A DNA stretch of 64,000 bases from Pirellulaceae bacterium (GTDB lineage Bacteria > Planctomycetota > Planctomycetia > Pirellulales > Pirellulaceae), in the NCBI GenBank assembly GCA_023382975.1, contig JAHDXO010000001.1, positions 124,001-188,000 on the forward strand, given 5' to 3'. Each line of letters opens with the position of its first letter. Positions within the stretch are counted from its first letter, which is position 1. The notes under the pieces were generated by a model, which was not told the DNA's origin, searched no databases, and saw only the letters and a program-made list of their open reading frames with translations. The position numbers and the translations under genes are program-made. Of this stretch, positions 53,755 to 63,271 are shown piece by piece.

Positions 53755-55668
53755 ATGGAACTGGAACGACTCACCACCGAGGCCCGGAATCCGGCCTCGG
53801 AACAGATCGACCGTCTGACGCCACTGGAGATGGTGCGGCTGATGAACGCCGAGGACGCCACTGTCGCGGCCGCGGTCCGACAAGTGGCCGAACCGATCGC
53901 CGCGGCGATTCAAGTGATCGCGGATCGCCTGCGAGCTGGCGGCCGACTGGTCTATGTCGGCGCCGGGACGTCCGGACGGCTCGGGGTGTTGGATGCCAGT
54001 GAATGTCCGCCCACGTTCAACACTCGACCTGGACAAGTGATCGGGCTGATCGCCGGCGGGCTGGACGCATTGACCCGTCCCATCGAAGGCGCCGAAGATT
54101 CGCCCGATGCCGCGGTGCGAGATCTGCAGCGGATCGACTTCTGCAACCGCGATGTGCTGGTGGGCATCGCAGCAAGCGGCCGCACCCCCTACGTACTGGG
54201 CGCGCTGGAACACGCCAATCAAATCGGCGCGTATACGATCGGATTGAGTTGCAACGCCGACAGCGTTTCGTCGCCCCTGTGTCGCCTGGCCATCCTACCC
54301 GTTGTCGGTCCGGAGATCATCAGCGGCTCAACGCGTCTCAAGGCCGGCACCGCTACGAAGATGGTGCTGAACATGCTGAGCACCGGCGCTATGGTCTTGC
54401 TGGGGAAGACCTACGGCAATTTAATGGTCGACTTGCAGGCCACCAACCAGAAACTGGCCGACCGTTCGCGGCGCATTGTCATGGCGCTTACCGAACTTCC
54501 CGGCGATCAGGCGGACGAGTGCCTGAAGAGCGCAGGCGGCGACGTCAAACGGGCCGCGGTCGTCGCGTTGCGAGGTGTTTCTCCGATGGTGGCACGCGAG
54601 TTGTTGCAGGCGGCGAAGGGCCAGTTGCGCGGTGCCCTGGAATTGCCTGTGGAGGCAGCGGCTTTGGCGACGGCCATTCTTGATGCACCGAACGAACCGA
54701 GGCGGCAAACGGACGGTGAATTGCTGTTGGCCATCGACGGAGGCGGCACCAAGACCGTCGCTTGCCTGGCGTGGGCCGGCGCGACGGAGCCGATCGAGCT
54801 GGCGCGCGGACTGGCCGGGCCGTCCAATGCCCAGGTGGTAGGCTGGGAGACGGCTCGGACCAACATCGAGCAAGCCGTCGAGTGCGCCTTTCAAGCCGCC
54901 AACCTACCCCGCCGTATCGCTGCAACCGCTTGTCTGGCCATCGCCGGTGCAGGGCGGCCGGACGACCGCCAACGGCTCCAGCAATGGGCCGAACATGTCC
55001 GCCTGGCAGAACGAGTCATCGTCACGCACGACGCCTTGGCTGTTCTGGCAGCGGCCAGTCCGGACAACGTGGGCATCGCCCTGATCTCGGGCACCGGGTC
55101 CATCGCATTTGGCCGCAACCGGCGGGACGAAACCGCTCGCGCCGGAGGCTGGGGCCATTTGATCGGCGACGAAGGTAGCGGGTGGTTCATTGCTCGCCAA
55201 GCGTTGTGTGCCGTCGCTCGCGCCCTGGATGACCGCGGCCCGCCGACCGGGTTGACTGCGGCCCTGTTCCAGGCGCTCGATGCGGAAACGCCCCCGCGGT
55301 TTCTGCAAAAGGTCTACCAGTTTCAAGACGATCGCGTCCACCTCGCCCAACTCGCACCGCTGGTCGAAGCGGTCGCTGCCGACGGAGACGCGGTCGCCCG
55401 CGAAATTATCGAGACGGCGGCCAATGAGTTGGCGGAGCTGGTCCGCGTCATGACCGTTCGGTTGCCGCTGGAACGGGAAGACCGCATCCTGGCTTTGTCC
55501 GGCGGAACGCTGATTCGTGGCAGCATCCTGCGGACCAACCTGCTCCGCCAACTCGAACGCTTGCCATGTCCGCCCAATCGCATCGTTCTGGTCCCCGCGC
55601 CGGTCCTCGGCGCCCTGGCGATCGCGCATGCCAGATTGGTGCATGGCGAAACGAACGCGACAAGTTGA
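53755..55668 (+). CDS. murQ: N-acetylmuramic acid 6-phosphate etherase fused to a BadF/NagK-type sugar kinase
   Basis: 637 residues from ATG 53755. Residues 1-300 are MurQ: LTTEARNPASEQIDRLTPLE, the SIS-type phosphosugar site VYVGAGTSGRLGVLDASECP, GIAASGRTPYVLGAL and MLSTGAMVLLGKTYGNLM. Residues about 322-637 are a BadF/BadG/NagK-type kinase: LLAIDGGGTKTVACL (phosphate-1), ALISGTGSIAFGRNRR, GGWGHLIGDEGSGWFIARQA and ILALSGGTLIRGS. MurQ cleaves the lactyl ether of MurNAc-6-phosphate to GlcNAc-6-phosphate; the kinase would make the substrate, as MurK does in Clostridium. Both steps in one chain suit cell wall sugar recycling. The divergent symporter may import the sugar. Confidence 0.92.
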   Translation: MELERLTTEARNPASEQIDRLTPLEMVRLMNAEDATVAAAVRQVAEPIAAAIQVIADRLRAGGRLVYVGAGTSGRLGVLDASECPPTFNTRPGQVIGLIAGGLDALTRPIEGAEDSPDAAVRDLQRIDFCNRDVLVGIAASGRTPYVLGALEHANQIGAYTIGLSCNADSVSSPLCRLAILPVVGPEIISGSTRLKAGTATKMVLNMLSTGAMVLLGKTYGNLMVDLQATNQKLADRSRRIVMALTELPGDQADECLKSAGGDVKRAAVVALRGVSPMVARELLQAAKGQLRGALELPVEAAALATAILDAPNEPRRQTDGELLLAIDGGGTKTVACLAWAGATEPIELARGLAGPSNAQVVGWETARTNIEQAVECAFQAANLPRRIAATACLAIAGAGRPDDRQRLQQWAEHVRLAERVIVTHDALAVLAAASPDNVGIALISGTGSIAFGRNRRDETARAGGWGHLIGDEGSGWFIARQALCAVARALDDRGPPTGLTAALFQALDAETPPRFLQKVYQFQDDRVHLAQLAPLVEAVAADGDAVAREIIETAANELAELVRVMTVRLPLEREDRILALSGGTLIRGSILRTNLLRQLERLPCPPNRIVLVPAPVLGALAIAHARLVHGETNATS

Positions 55669-55831
55669 GCCCGAGCGCGGTAGGAGGGGTGCAATCTCGG
55701 CGCTTGGTGTTTATAATCCAGCTCCGTTTGCTCACCCGAAGCATCCCCAAGAAATGCCTCGTGCATTCCCACCGATCGAGAGCCCTTGATACACGAGCCG
55801 GCTCAGCACCCCTTCTCCGGAGAAGAAATCC

Positions 55832-57463
55832 ATGGTTTCGACATTCCAAACAAGCAGTGGACTGCCTTGTTCTCGACGCCGATATGCGGTGATCGCAGTC
55901 AGGCTCAGCCTGGCCGCAGTGACGGTCGCGATGAGTATCTGCGGGCCGAGTCTGTCGTCAATGGCCGCGGCACCCCCGGAGCGCGTAGTCCGCTATAGCG
56001 AGTTCGGTGCAACGGGCGACGGAAAAACCGATGATATCGACGCCATTGCTGCGGCCCATGCGTTCGCCAATCAGCACGGGCTTGCCGTGAAAGCCGACGA
56101 GGGCGCTACGTACTACATCGGCGGAAAGAACCGCACGGCGGTCATCCAGACCGACACCGATTTCGGCACGGCTGCTTTCATCATTGACGATACCCGCGTC
56201 CAAGATCGCAACGCGCCAGTATTTCTGGTGAGTTCCAGCCTGAAACCGTTCCAACTCAAGGGAGTCTCGTCCCTGAAGAAGAACCAGGAGAAGATCGACG
56301 TCTCGTTGCCCGGAACCTGTCTGGTCAGTGTGACCAACTCTCGCGTGAGACGCTTCATCCGGTTCGGGGCGAACCGCAACAATGGCTCACCACAAACGGA
56401 GGTCTTCATTGTCGACCAAGACGGCAATGTCGACAAGAATGCTCCGATCATCTGGGATTTCGACCGGATCACAGACATCACCGCCTATCCCGTAGACGCG
56501 ACAAAGCTGACCATCTCCGGAGGTCGCTTCACCACGATTGCCAACACCGACGAATCGAAGTACACGTACTACAGCCGGGGCATCGCGATCAGACGCTCCA
56601 AGGTTCTTGTGGATGGCCTGGAGCACCGTGTCACCGGCGAAGGAGACCAGGGCGCGCCCTATGGCGGCTTCATCAACATCGGGAGTTGCTCCGACGTGAC
56701 GGTCCAGAACACCATTCTGACCGGACGCAAAATCTACCGGACCATCGGCGCAGCGGGAGTTCCGGTGTCCATGGGCAGCTACGACATCTCCCTCAACCGA
56801 GCCCTGAATGTGTCATTCGTACACTGCAGCCAGACGAACGATATCAACGACGGCGGATACTGGGGAATCATGGGGTCCAACTACTGCAAGAATCTTGTTT
56901 TCGACAACTGCGTCTTTTCCCGGTTCGATGCCCACATGGGCGTTGCCAACGCCACCATCCGAAACTCGACGCTTGGGCATCAGGGCATCAACGCCATCGG
57001 TTGCGGGATCTTCACGGTGGAGAACACCACCATCCACGGACGAAGCCTGATCAATCTGCGTTCCGACTACGGCAGCACGTGGGAGGGAGAATTCGTCATC
57101 CGCAACTGCGTCTTCGTGCCCGCGGGCGGCAGACCGATCAGCGCCAGTCTGATCGGCGGTTCGTATTCCGGACAACATGACTTCGGATACACTTGTTACA
57201 TGCCGGAACGCATCATCATCGAATCCCTCCGCATCGACGACTCAAACCACCCGGCGAATTACCAGGGCCCGGCCATTTTTGCCAACTTCAATCCACGGAT
57301 GACCGACGATTCCCACGTGGAGGCGTTTCCGTACGTCCGAACCAGGGAAGTCATTCTCGACAACGTGACCACCGCCAGCGGCAAGGCCCTGAGGCTCAGC
57401 GACAATCCGTTCATGTTCAGGGATGTGAAGGTGACCGTTAAACAACGGCCGCTGGACGGGTAG
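55832..57463 (+). CDS. Secreted right-handed beta-helix protein (pectate lyase superfamily)
   Basis: 543 residues from ATG 55832 with GGAG upstream. The leader IAVRLSLAAVTVAMSICGPS is a signal peptide. VRYSEFGATGDGKTDDIDAI with AAAHAFANQHG is the conserved N-cap of pectate lyase superfamily (Pectate_lyase_3) proteins, including phage tailspikes and polygalacturonase-like enzymes. Parallel beta-helix rungs follow (VDGLEHRVTG, DVTVQNTILTG, NLVFDNCVFS, VRTREVILDNVTTASG). No catalytic residues assigned. TATAAT at 55712-55717 is a possible -10 box. It shares a direction with the PL6-like gene 125 bp downstream; both probably act on polysaccharides. Confidence 0.8.
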   Translation: MVSTFQTSSGLPCSRRRYAVIAVRLSLAAVTVAMSICGPSLSSMAAAPPERVVRYSEFGATGDGKTDDIDAIAAAHAFANQHGLAVKADEGATYYIGGKNRTAVIQTDTDFGTAAFIIDDTRVQDRNAPVFLVSSSLKPFQLKGVSSLKKNQEKIDVSLPGTCLVSVTNSRVRRFIRFGANRNNGSPQTEVFIVDQDGNVDKNAPIIWDFDRITDITAYPVDATKLTISGGRFTTIANTDESKYTYYSRGIAIRRSKVLVDGLEHRVTGEGDQGAPYGGFINIGSCSDVTVQNTILTGRKIYRTIGAAGVPVSMGSYDISLNRALNVSFVHCSQTNDINDGGYWGIMGSNYCKNLVFDNCVFSRFDAHMGVANATIRNSTLGHQGINAIGCGIFTVENTTIHGRSLINLRSDYGSTWEGEFVIRNCVFVPAGGRPISASLIGGSYSGQHDFGYTCYMPERIIIESLRIDDSNHPANYQGPAIFANFNPRMTDDSHVEAFPYVRTREVILDNVTTASGKALRLSDNPFMFRDVKVTVKQRPLDG

Positions 57464-57588
57464 CCGCACGCTTTGCGCCGGCGAGTCTCGACTTCCTGGC
57501 TCCGTCCAGGACGCCGCGTCTACTTTGGCCATGCCGGGTCGGCGATTTCAGGATCGGAAGCGAACGCTGACAACCCAAGGGATCCATC

Positions 57589-59949
57589 ATGCGTTTGATG
57601 TTCTTGGCGGCGGGCCTAGTCATCGTTCCGTTGTTCAGCGAGAAACATGCGGATGCGACCTCGCGCGATGTGCTGGCCAATGCGTTTCTGTATCCGTTCC
57701 TGACCGATGCGGAGATATTGGACCGGACCAGTGACACGGAGGCTCGCGTTGCGACGTTGGGCGGAATGGTTCGGTTCCGCTATCCTGGCATTGCGGGAGT
57801 ACGGATCGATGGGCGGCCCATGCCGGGTCAACGGGTTGGGGGCGACCTCTGGCTTGGCGAAATTCCCGCCGGTATCCACGACGTGACGCTTGTGGTCGGC
57901 GAATTGAGGACGCCTGCCGTCCGCGCTCCGCAACCCGGCGCGGTTGGCACAACCGCGGAATTCCAAGCCAGAGCCGAGCAACTCCAGGCGGGTGACGAAC
58001 TGGTCGTCGCCGACGGGCACTACACGGATTGGCGAGTACGGGTCAAGGCACGAGGCAGGGCCGAGGCTCCGATCGTCATTCGGCCCGAAACTCCTGGCGG
58101 AGTCACCTTTCGGCGCAACAGCTCGATTCGAATTGAGGGAAGGTACGTCATCCTCAAGGGCTTCCGCTTCGATCACTGCGGGCCCAACGTCGCCGTGCAT
58201 CTGATCGCCGCGTCCGACTGCCGCATCACCCAGTGCCAGTTCTTCCACTGTGGCAATCCGATTTCCACCTTCGGCCATATCTTACGAGTGGACTCCGCCT
58301 CCCACCACAATCGCGTGGACCATTGCTACTTCACCGGCAGCAAGTCGATGAGTCTGGCCCAGCGAATCTCGGTCCAGGACGAAGTTGGCACTCATAACCG
58401 GTTCGATCGAAACATCTTCCGAGACATCTACCGCTACTGGGTAAACGGTCAAGAGAACATTCAGATCGGGCAAAACCAACGCGGCGTCTCGGGCGCCGCC
58501 GAATCCTTGTGCATGGTCGAGTACAACTTGTTCGACCATGCCTGGGGCGACGGCGAAATTATCTCGAACAAGAGTTCCCGCAATCGCATCCGCTACAACT
58601 TGGCCAGCCATTGCCAGCGTTCCGCCTTCACCCTGCGCGGCGGCGACCACGTGCTATTCGAGGGCAATGTGATGCTCAACAATGGCGACGGCGTGCGGGT
58701 GATGGGGCAGCGGCACACCATCGTCAACAACTTCATCGCCGACATGCCGGGCTTCGGATTGCTCTTCGAAGCCGGGCACGAGGACGGCGAGAGCAACGTG
58801 GCGTCGCAGGAGTCGCTGATCGCCCACAACACCATCCTGAATTGCCGTGGCGGCGCGGTCGGCGCCGCCGGCGCTGGAGGTTCCCGACCCCATAGGCCAA
58901 ACGGCAACGTATTCCGAAACAACCTGTTTTCGGGCGTTCGCGGCACCCTGCTCGATAGCCGCAACATGACCGATTCGGTCATCGAGCGAAATTTGTACCA
59001 TGCCACCGAGGTTGCCTTGCTAGGCGATGTTGGCGCGGATCCCGTGATTGCCGATCCCCGTCTCGAAGGCGAGGGTTGGCATCGGCGGCCTGCGGCAGAT
59101 AGTCCGGCATTCGATGCTGGGCAGTACCTTCCCGCCGTCCCTCATGATCGGTGGCAACGCAGTCGCCCAGATGGCTTGGTGCCCGACCTTGGAGCGGACG
59201 AGGTGGCCGAGCAGGAACGGCGGGAAGACGCCTTGCGAGTTCCTCCCGTTCCGCCCCGTCCCATGATCGCTCCCCAGTGGTATCGCGGTCCGGTTCGATA
59301 CACTCAAGACGCGGCCCAACCCGCGACGGGTTGGCGTATCGCAACCGGCGCCGTCTCCGAGATTGGAAACGCCCTCGTGCTTGACGACGCGGAAGCCGTC
59401 TTCCAGGAAGCGATTCCCGGTGATCTCTTTCTGCAATGGGAATACCGTCCTACCTCCTTCGCCTCGGTCGCCTCGTTGACCTTCGCCGGCGATGGGGCAG
59501 AGCAAGGCTACACTCTGCAATGGGGAGGGGCGGCCGACGACGGCAAGCCGGCCGGCGTGATCCGGTTGCACAAGAGCGGCGAGGAGCACCCCGTGGCGGA
59601 CGCGGCCGATACGATCCTCTATTACCAGGATTTCCGTTTTCAAAGCTGGGCGGGCCGAACCTTCGACGAGCGGTCCGAGCCCGTGTCTTGGTATCGCTTC
59701 ACCCTACTGAAGCAGGCGGGAAGGATGATTCTTCTGCTGGGGCCCGCCGGCCGGCGATACGATCCGGGTTTCCCCGTGTTGATTTGGGAAGACCACGACG
59801 GCCCGTTCGCGGGGCCGGGGTTGCGGATTGCCCAGCAGGGCCATGGAAGCTGGCGGAATGTCACCGTGGCAAATTACGAATACACCATCGATCGCGCGCC
59901 GGACACCCCGCACGAGCTGAACGCCCGAGCGTCGGACGGATCGCCCTGA
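57589..59949 (+). CDS. Secreted polysaccharide lyase family 6-type (alginate/chondroitinase B-like) protein
   Basis: 786 residues from ATG 57589 with AAGGGAT upstream and a signal peptide at the N-terminus. The catalytic beta-helix spans about residues 120-540: EFQARAEQLQAGDELVVADG, IRIEGRYVILKGFRFDHCG, HHNRVDHCYFTGSKS. EIISNKSSRNRIRYN has Lys328 and SAFTLRGGDHVLFEGN has Arg350; this Lys/Arg pair, 22 residues apart, matches the catalytic Lys250 and Arg271 of chondroitinase B. The C-terminal 200 residues form a lectin-like beta-sandwich (DLFLQWEYRPTSFASVASLT). Alginate or a uronic acid-rich glycan is the likely substrate. Confidence 0.88.
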   Translation: MRLMFLAAGLVIVPLFSEKHADATSRDVLANAFLYPFLTDAEILDRTSDTEARVATLGGMVRFRYPGIAGVRIDGRPMPGQRVGGDLWLGEIPAGIHDVTLVVGELRTPAVRAPQPGAVGTTAEFQARAEQLQAGDELVVADGHYTDWRVRVKARGRAEAPIVIRPETPGGVTFRRNSSIRIEGRYVILKGFRFDHCGPNVAVHLIAASDCRITQCQFFHCGNPISTFGHILRVDSASHHNRVDHCYFTGSKSMSLAQRISVQDEVGTHNRFDRNIFRDIYRYWVNGQENIQIGQNQRGVSGAAESLCMVEYNLFDHAWGDGEIISNKSSRNRIRYNLASHCQRSAFTLRGGDHVLFEGNVMLNNGDGVRVMGQRHTIVNNFIADMPGFGLLFEAGHEDGESNVASQESLIAHNTILNCRGGAVGAAGAGGSRPHRPNGNVFRNNLFSGVRGTLLDSRNMTDSVIERNLYHATEVALLGDVGADPVIADPRLEGEGWHRRPAADSPAFDAGQYLPAVPHDRWQRSRPDGLVPDLGADEVAEQERREDALRVPPVPPRPMIAPQWYRGPVRYTQDAAQPATGWRIATGAVSEIGNALVLDDAEAVFQEAIPGDLFLQWEYRPTSFASVASLTFAGDGAEQGYTLQWGGAADDGKPAGVIRLHKSGEEHPVADAADTILYYQDFRFQSWAGRTFDERSEPVSWYRFTLLKQAGRMILLLGPAGRRYDPGFPVLIWEDHDGPFAGPGLRIAQQGHGSWRNVTVANYEYTIDRAPDTPHELNARASDGSP

Positions 59950-60268
59950 GCCGGAGGAAGGATACGTCCACTGCGGCCCGATCGAACAGTGCCGAAGATT
60001 CATCCATCGACAGCGTCTAATCGTCGATGCGCCGCAAGTCCGCAGACAGATTCGCATTCCCGATCGCGCTGGCTCACCGGTTCGAATCGCCGGGCCAGTT
60101 GCTGTCGCGTACCATCCGGCGAAACCGCGAGAGCAGCTACGATCGCTATCCGGATGTTCGCGTTGACGACTCTCGCTCAGCCTCTGCTGCAACGAAACTC
60201 TGCGGCATCTCGGATGGAAAGCCGAATCAGCATTCGGCGTTTGAAACCCGCAAGGTCACCGGGGACGG
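59950..60268. other. Intergenic region between convergent genes
   Basis: This 319-bp gap between the PL6-type gene and the cupin gene contains open frames on the plus strand without protein character. CCGGTTCGAATCGCCGG near 60078 recalls a tRNA T-arm but no acceptor or anticodon stem fits. No terminator with a T tract was seen. Confidence 0.4.
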
Positions 60269-60754
60269 TCAGGGATGTGCTAACCTGACCTCGATGCCGT
60301 ACCGCGGGGCCACGGCTAACAGTCGCTCGATCTCGTCCCGAGACGGTGGCGGGGCCTGCTCGCCGACCGCTACCGGCTGGCCAAGCTCGAAGAGCATCTT
60401 TTCGAACCCCGCCGGTGCAACGGAGACAATCATGCGAGCCGGCTTGTCGGTACCGTTTCTGAAGCTGTGCAGACTCCCGATCGGCATGTTGGCGAACGTG
60501 CCTGCTCGAGCCACAATCTGTTCGTCGCCGACTCGAAACGTGACCTCGCCCTCCAAGACGAAAAACGATTCTTCCTCGCGACTGTGGATGTGCGGTGGGG
60601 GACCGCCCCCGGGACTCACGATCGCTTCAAACATGGCATAGCGGCCGTCCGTGTCGTCGCCAGTTGCCAGGAATCGGTACACGTCGCCGACGACGGCAAT
60701 CGTCCTGCCCTCGTCCGGTCCACGCAAAACCGGTGGATGGGTCATCGTTGTCAT
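60269..60754 (-). CDS. Cupin domain protein
   Basis: 161 residues. SPGGGPPPHIHSREEESFFV with LEGEVTFRVGDEQIVARAG is the first cupin motif, with two His and a Glu for metal binding, and ANMPIGSLHSFRNGTDKPAR is the second motif with its His. A single-domain cupin of this type may be an oxygenase, isomerase or binding protein; the substrate cannot be told. A start three codons later is also possible. It stands alone between convergent PL6 and PPC-domain genes. Confidence 0.85.
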   Translation of the reverse strand: MTTMTHPPVLRGPDEGRTIAVVGDVYRFLATGDDTDGRYAMFEAIVSPGGGPPPHIHSREEESFFVLEGEVTFRVGDEQIVARAGTFANMPIGSLHSFRNGTDKPARMIVSVAPAGFEKMLFELGQPVAVGEQAPPPSRDEIERLLAVAPRYGIEVRLAHP

Positions 60755-60957
60755 GAAAAACCCGCTGCTGCAAAGAGAAGTGGATCGAAATATTCTCGGC
60801 TGCGATCAGGTGGCGGGCGCCATCCGCTACGAACAGCGATGGCAGTATATCACGTAGAGGATCGCTTCGGGAAGCATGCGAGAAGGCGACCAATCCGCTT
60901 GGATCGCCAACAAGGCTCGATCGGCTGGCTGCTGGAACCGGCGACCGCGGCTCGCGA

Positions 60958-63258
60958 TCACTTGCGAGGCGCTTGGCCTACCATCTGGAACGGGATTGCC
61001 GGGAGGATGCCGAAGGACTGGCGGCGGGGCTGGGGCTTGGGCATGGCTTCGGTGGGGGCAGGCGTCCATTCGCGGAAGACCTCGAAGATCAGATTGCCCT
61101 GCGAGTCCGGCACGGTGGACGCGGCGTCCGCGGCCAGCGTGACGATCAGGCCCTGGCCTTCCGGCGTTACTTTCTCGACGCTGACACCCTTGGGCGCGCC
61201 GATCAACTCGAGACGCAATTCCTGGGCGGGCGGGTACTTGGCCGTCAGGCGAGCGGCCAGCGGTGTGCTTCCGCCCAACCGCAAGCTGGCTCGCTCCACC
61301 GGCACGAACTCGACCGGATTCTTCACGGCTGCCTGGCCATTCACGATCACGGCCCACTGCTCGGCTGGCACAACCTGCGTCCACAAGAACGCTTGCATCA
61401 TGCTCTCCGCCGGGACGGCCGGGCGCGAGAATCGTCGATGCCTGCGGCTGCCCACTGAAAGCCCTTCCATTTCCAGGAAGAATCCTCGCGCGCCATCGGT
61501 GGTGGGGACCGTCAAGGTCAACTGAACCTGATCCGCGTCGGCGGGTACCACGGCACCGTTGAGTCGAAATCCCTCCGGCGACTCGACCAACGAAAGATGA
61601 ATCGGATCGTTGAAGCCGTCGCGCCGAAAGGCATGCACGGTGATCGGCACTGTGGCGCCGGGCCTCGCGATGATACAGGATGGCACGACGCGCAGCTCGA
61701 AGTCGGGACGCGGGGGATGGATGTACAAACGGTAGATGAAGTCGTGCCCGCCATTGCGCTGCGCATCGCTCAAATGCAGATAGTAGGGTCCCTTGCCGTT
61801 CATTACGGCCGTGAACCGTGAATCCGCGTGGTGGGTGAGCAGGGCCTGCGAGTCGTCTCGAACATCGTCGTTGAAAGCAATTTCCTTGCCGGTGGAATCG
61901 ACCAGTAAAAGCGATGAATCCAACGGCGAGCCGGCGCGGCGCGCGAAAACGTCGGCAACGACGAGCCCGTGAGCATCAAACCGGAATACGTCTCGGTCGT
62001 CCCGCCGGTCGATCCGGCCGTTGACGACGATGGGCAGTGCGACCTCCTGAGCCGTTTCCTGGGAGTCGTTCGGCTCCAGATCCAGGACTTCGCCGGTCAT
62101 GTCGATCCGTAGCGGGAAGTGAATCGAGACCTTGTCATTCTGAGGAATGTCGTACCAGCGCACTGGCCGGTTGCGGTCCAGCAAGGCGCGGACATTCAAC
62201 TGGGTCTCGACCAGGTTCCAGCCCTGCAATTCGACCGTGACCTCTTGACCGGCGCGGGCACCTAACGGAAAGACGCCCGTCACAAAGGGCAGTTCGCCCA
62301 ACGTAAGGCGGTAGACGAAGTCCTCGCGTCCACGGTAGATCGAATCGCGGATTTCGACCGCATAGTCTCCATCCTCGGGGATCTCGTAGTAGATCACCGG
62401 ATCTTGTCGATGGTAGAAAGCGCCCGCATAAGCGATTTCGGCTCCGGCGCGGTCGTAGAGGATCAGCACCGCCTGGAACCAGCCAGGAACGGCATCGGCC
62501 AAGTAGGGCATCAACTCGCGCGCGTCGGCGGCGATTACCAAACGAGTGCCCTTTCGGGCGGTGAACGAAAACCGGTCGACGTCTCCCGGCATGATCTGCC
62601 CGTTCACCACTACCGGCAGCGCCGAACCGATGACCGGATCGGCGGCCACATCGTTGGGCTCGGTCTCTTGGCGTTCCTCCCACTGGCCCACTTGGAACCA
62701 GATCGGATTGGACATCGACTCTGCGTTCAGCACCCGCATTTCGCGTTTGCCCAACTTCGCGCCTGCGTCGATCGTGATTCTCAGCGTGAGTTCTTCGGCG
62801 ATCTGGTCGTTGGGCTGCCGTTTGGGATCGGCGTTGCGTTGCCGGTAGATCTCCATTTCCCTGAGGTCGTTCTCGGTAATTCCCGCCACCTTGTAGACCA
62901 TCTCGTCGGTGACCGGCTCGCTGCTTCCCCTCTTCTCCTGTTCCGCTTGCAGATCCTCTCGCGTGAACTGGATCTTCTGGCTAAGCGAGACATACTGCCC
63001 TTGAGTCAGTGGACGATACCACTTGACAACTTTGGCCTTGATCCCACTGCCGGAAAAGTAGATGTCTTGCACGTCAGCGATGTCCTGCCCTCCGACGACC
63101 ACATCAAACTCGGTGCCCTGCCGTCCGCCGGCCGGGAAGATGTAGCCGATATGCGGGATCTTGGACGCCGTCTGAGCGACCAGTTCCGTTGAGTCCGCCA
63201 GGAGGGTCGCAGCAAGCGTCGCCGCGGCGCAGACCGCGTACCATCGTCGCCGATTCAT
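60958..63258 (-). CDS. Secreted protein with PPC (pre-peptidase C-terminal) domains
   Basis: 766 residues from ATG 63258, with RRRWYAVCAAATLAATLLAD as signal peptide. IPHIGYIFPAGGRQGTEFDV is the IPT/TIG-like N-terminal domain. Two PPC-type blocks follow: ETEPNDVAADPVIGSALPVV with DVDRFSFTARKGTRLVIAAD, and LEPNDSQETAQEVALPIVVN with DRDVFRFDAHGLVVADVFA. The EPND and DxDxFxF words are diagnostic. The C-terminal third has Ig-like strands. Such proteins are encoded beside DUF1501 proteins in planctomycetes, as here (13-bp gap). The molecular role is not known; they are exported envelope or secretory proteins. Confidence 0.85.
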   Translation of the reverse strand: MNRRRWYAVCAAATLAATLLADSTELVAQTASKIPHIGYIFPAGGRQGTEFDVVVGGQDIADVQDIYFSGSGIKAKVVKWYRPLTQGQYVSLSQKIQFTREDLQAEQEKRGSSEPVTDEMVYKVAGITENDLREMEIYRQRNADPKRQPNDQIAEELTLRITIDAGAKLGKREMRVLNAESMSNPIWFQVGQWEERQETEPNDVAADPVIGSALPVVVNGQIMPGDVDRFSFTARKGTRLVIAADARELMPYLADAVPGWFQAVLILYDRAGAEIAYAGAFYHRQDPVIYYEIPEDGDYAVEIRDSIYRGREDFVYRLTLGELPFVTGVFPLGARAGQEVTVELQGWNLVETQLNVRALLDRNRPVRWYDIPQNDKVSIHFPLRIDMTGEVLDLEPNDSQETAQEVALPIVVNGRIDRRDDRDVFRFDAHGLVVADVFARRAGSPLDSSLLLVDSTGKEIAFNDDVRDDSQALLTHHADSRFTAVMNGKGPYYLHLSDAQRNGGHDFIYRLYIHPPRPDFELRVVPSCIIARPGATVPITVHAFRRDGFNDPIHLSLVESPEGFRLNGAVVPADADQVQLTLTVPTTDGARGFFLEMEGLSVGSRRHRRFSRPAVPAESMMQAFLWTQVVPAEQWAVIVNGQAAVKNPVEFVPVERASLRLGGSTPLAARLTAKYPPAQELRLELIGAPKGVSVEKVTPEGQGLIVTLAADAASTVPDSQGNLIFEVFREWTPAPTEAMPKPQPRRQSFGILPAIPFQMVGQAPRK

Positions 63259-63271
63259 CGAGTGCTCCAAG

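Noticed and set aside
60070..60095. Possible tRNA T-arm (GGTTCGAATC)
   Set aside because: No acceptor, D or anticodon stem could be built around it; the motif is a chance palindrome.
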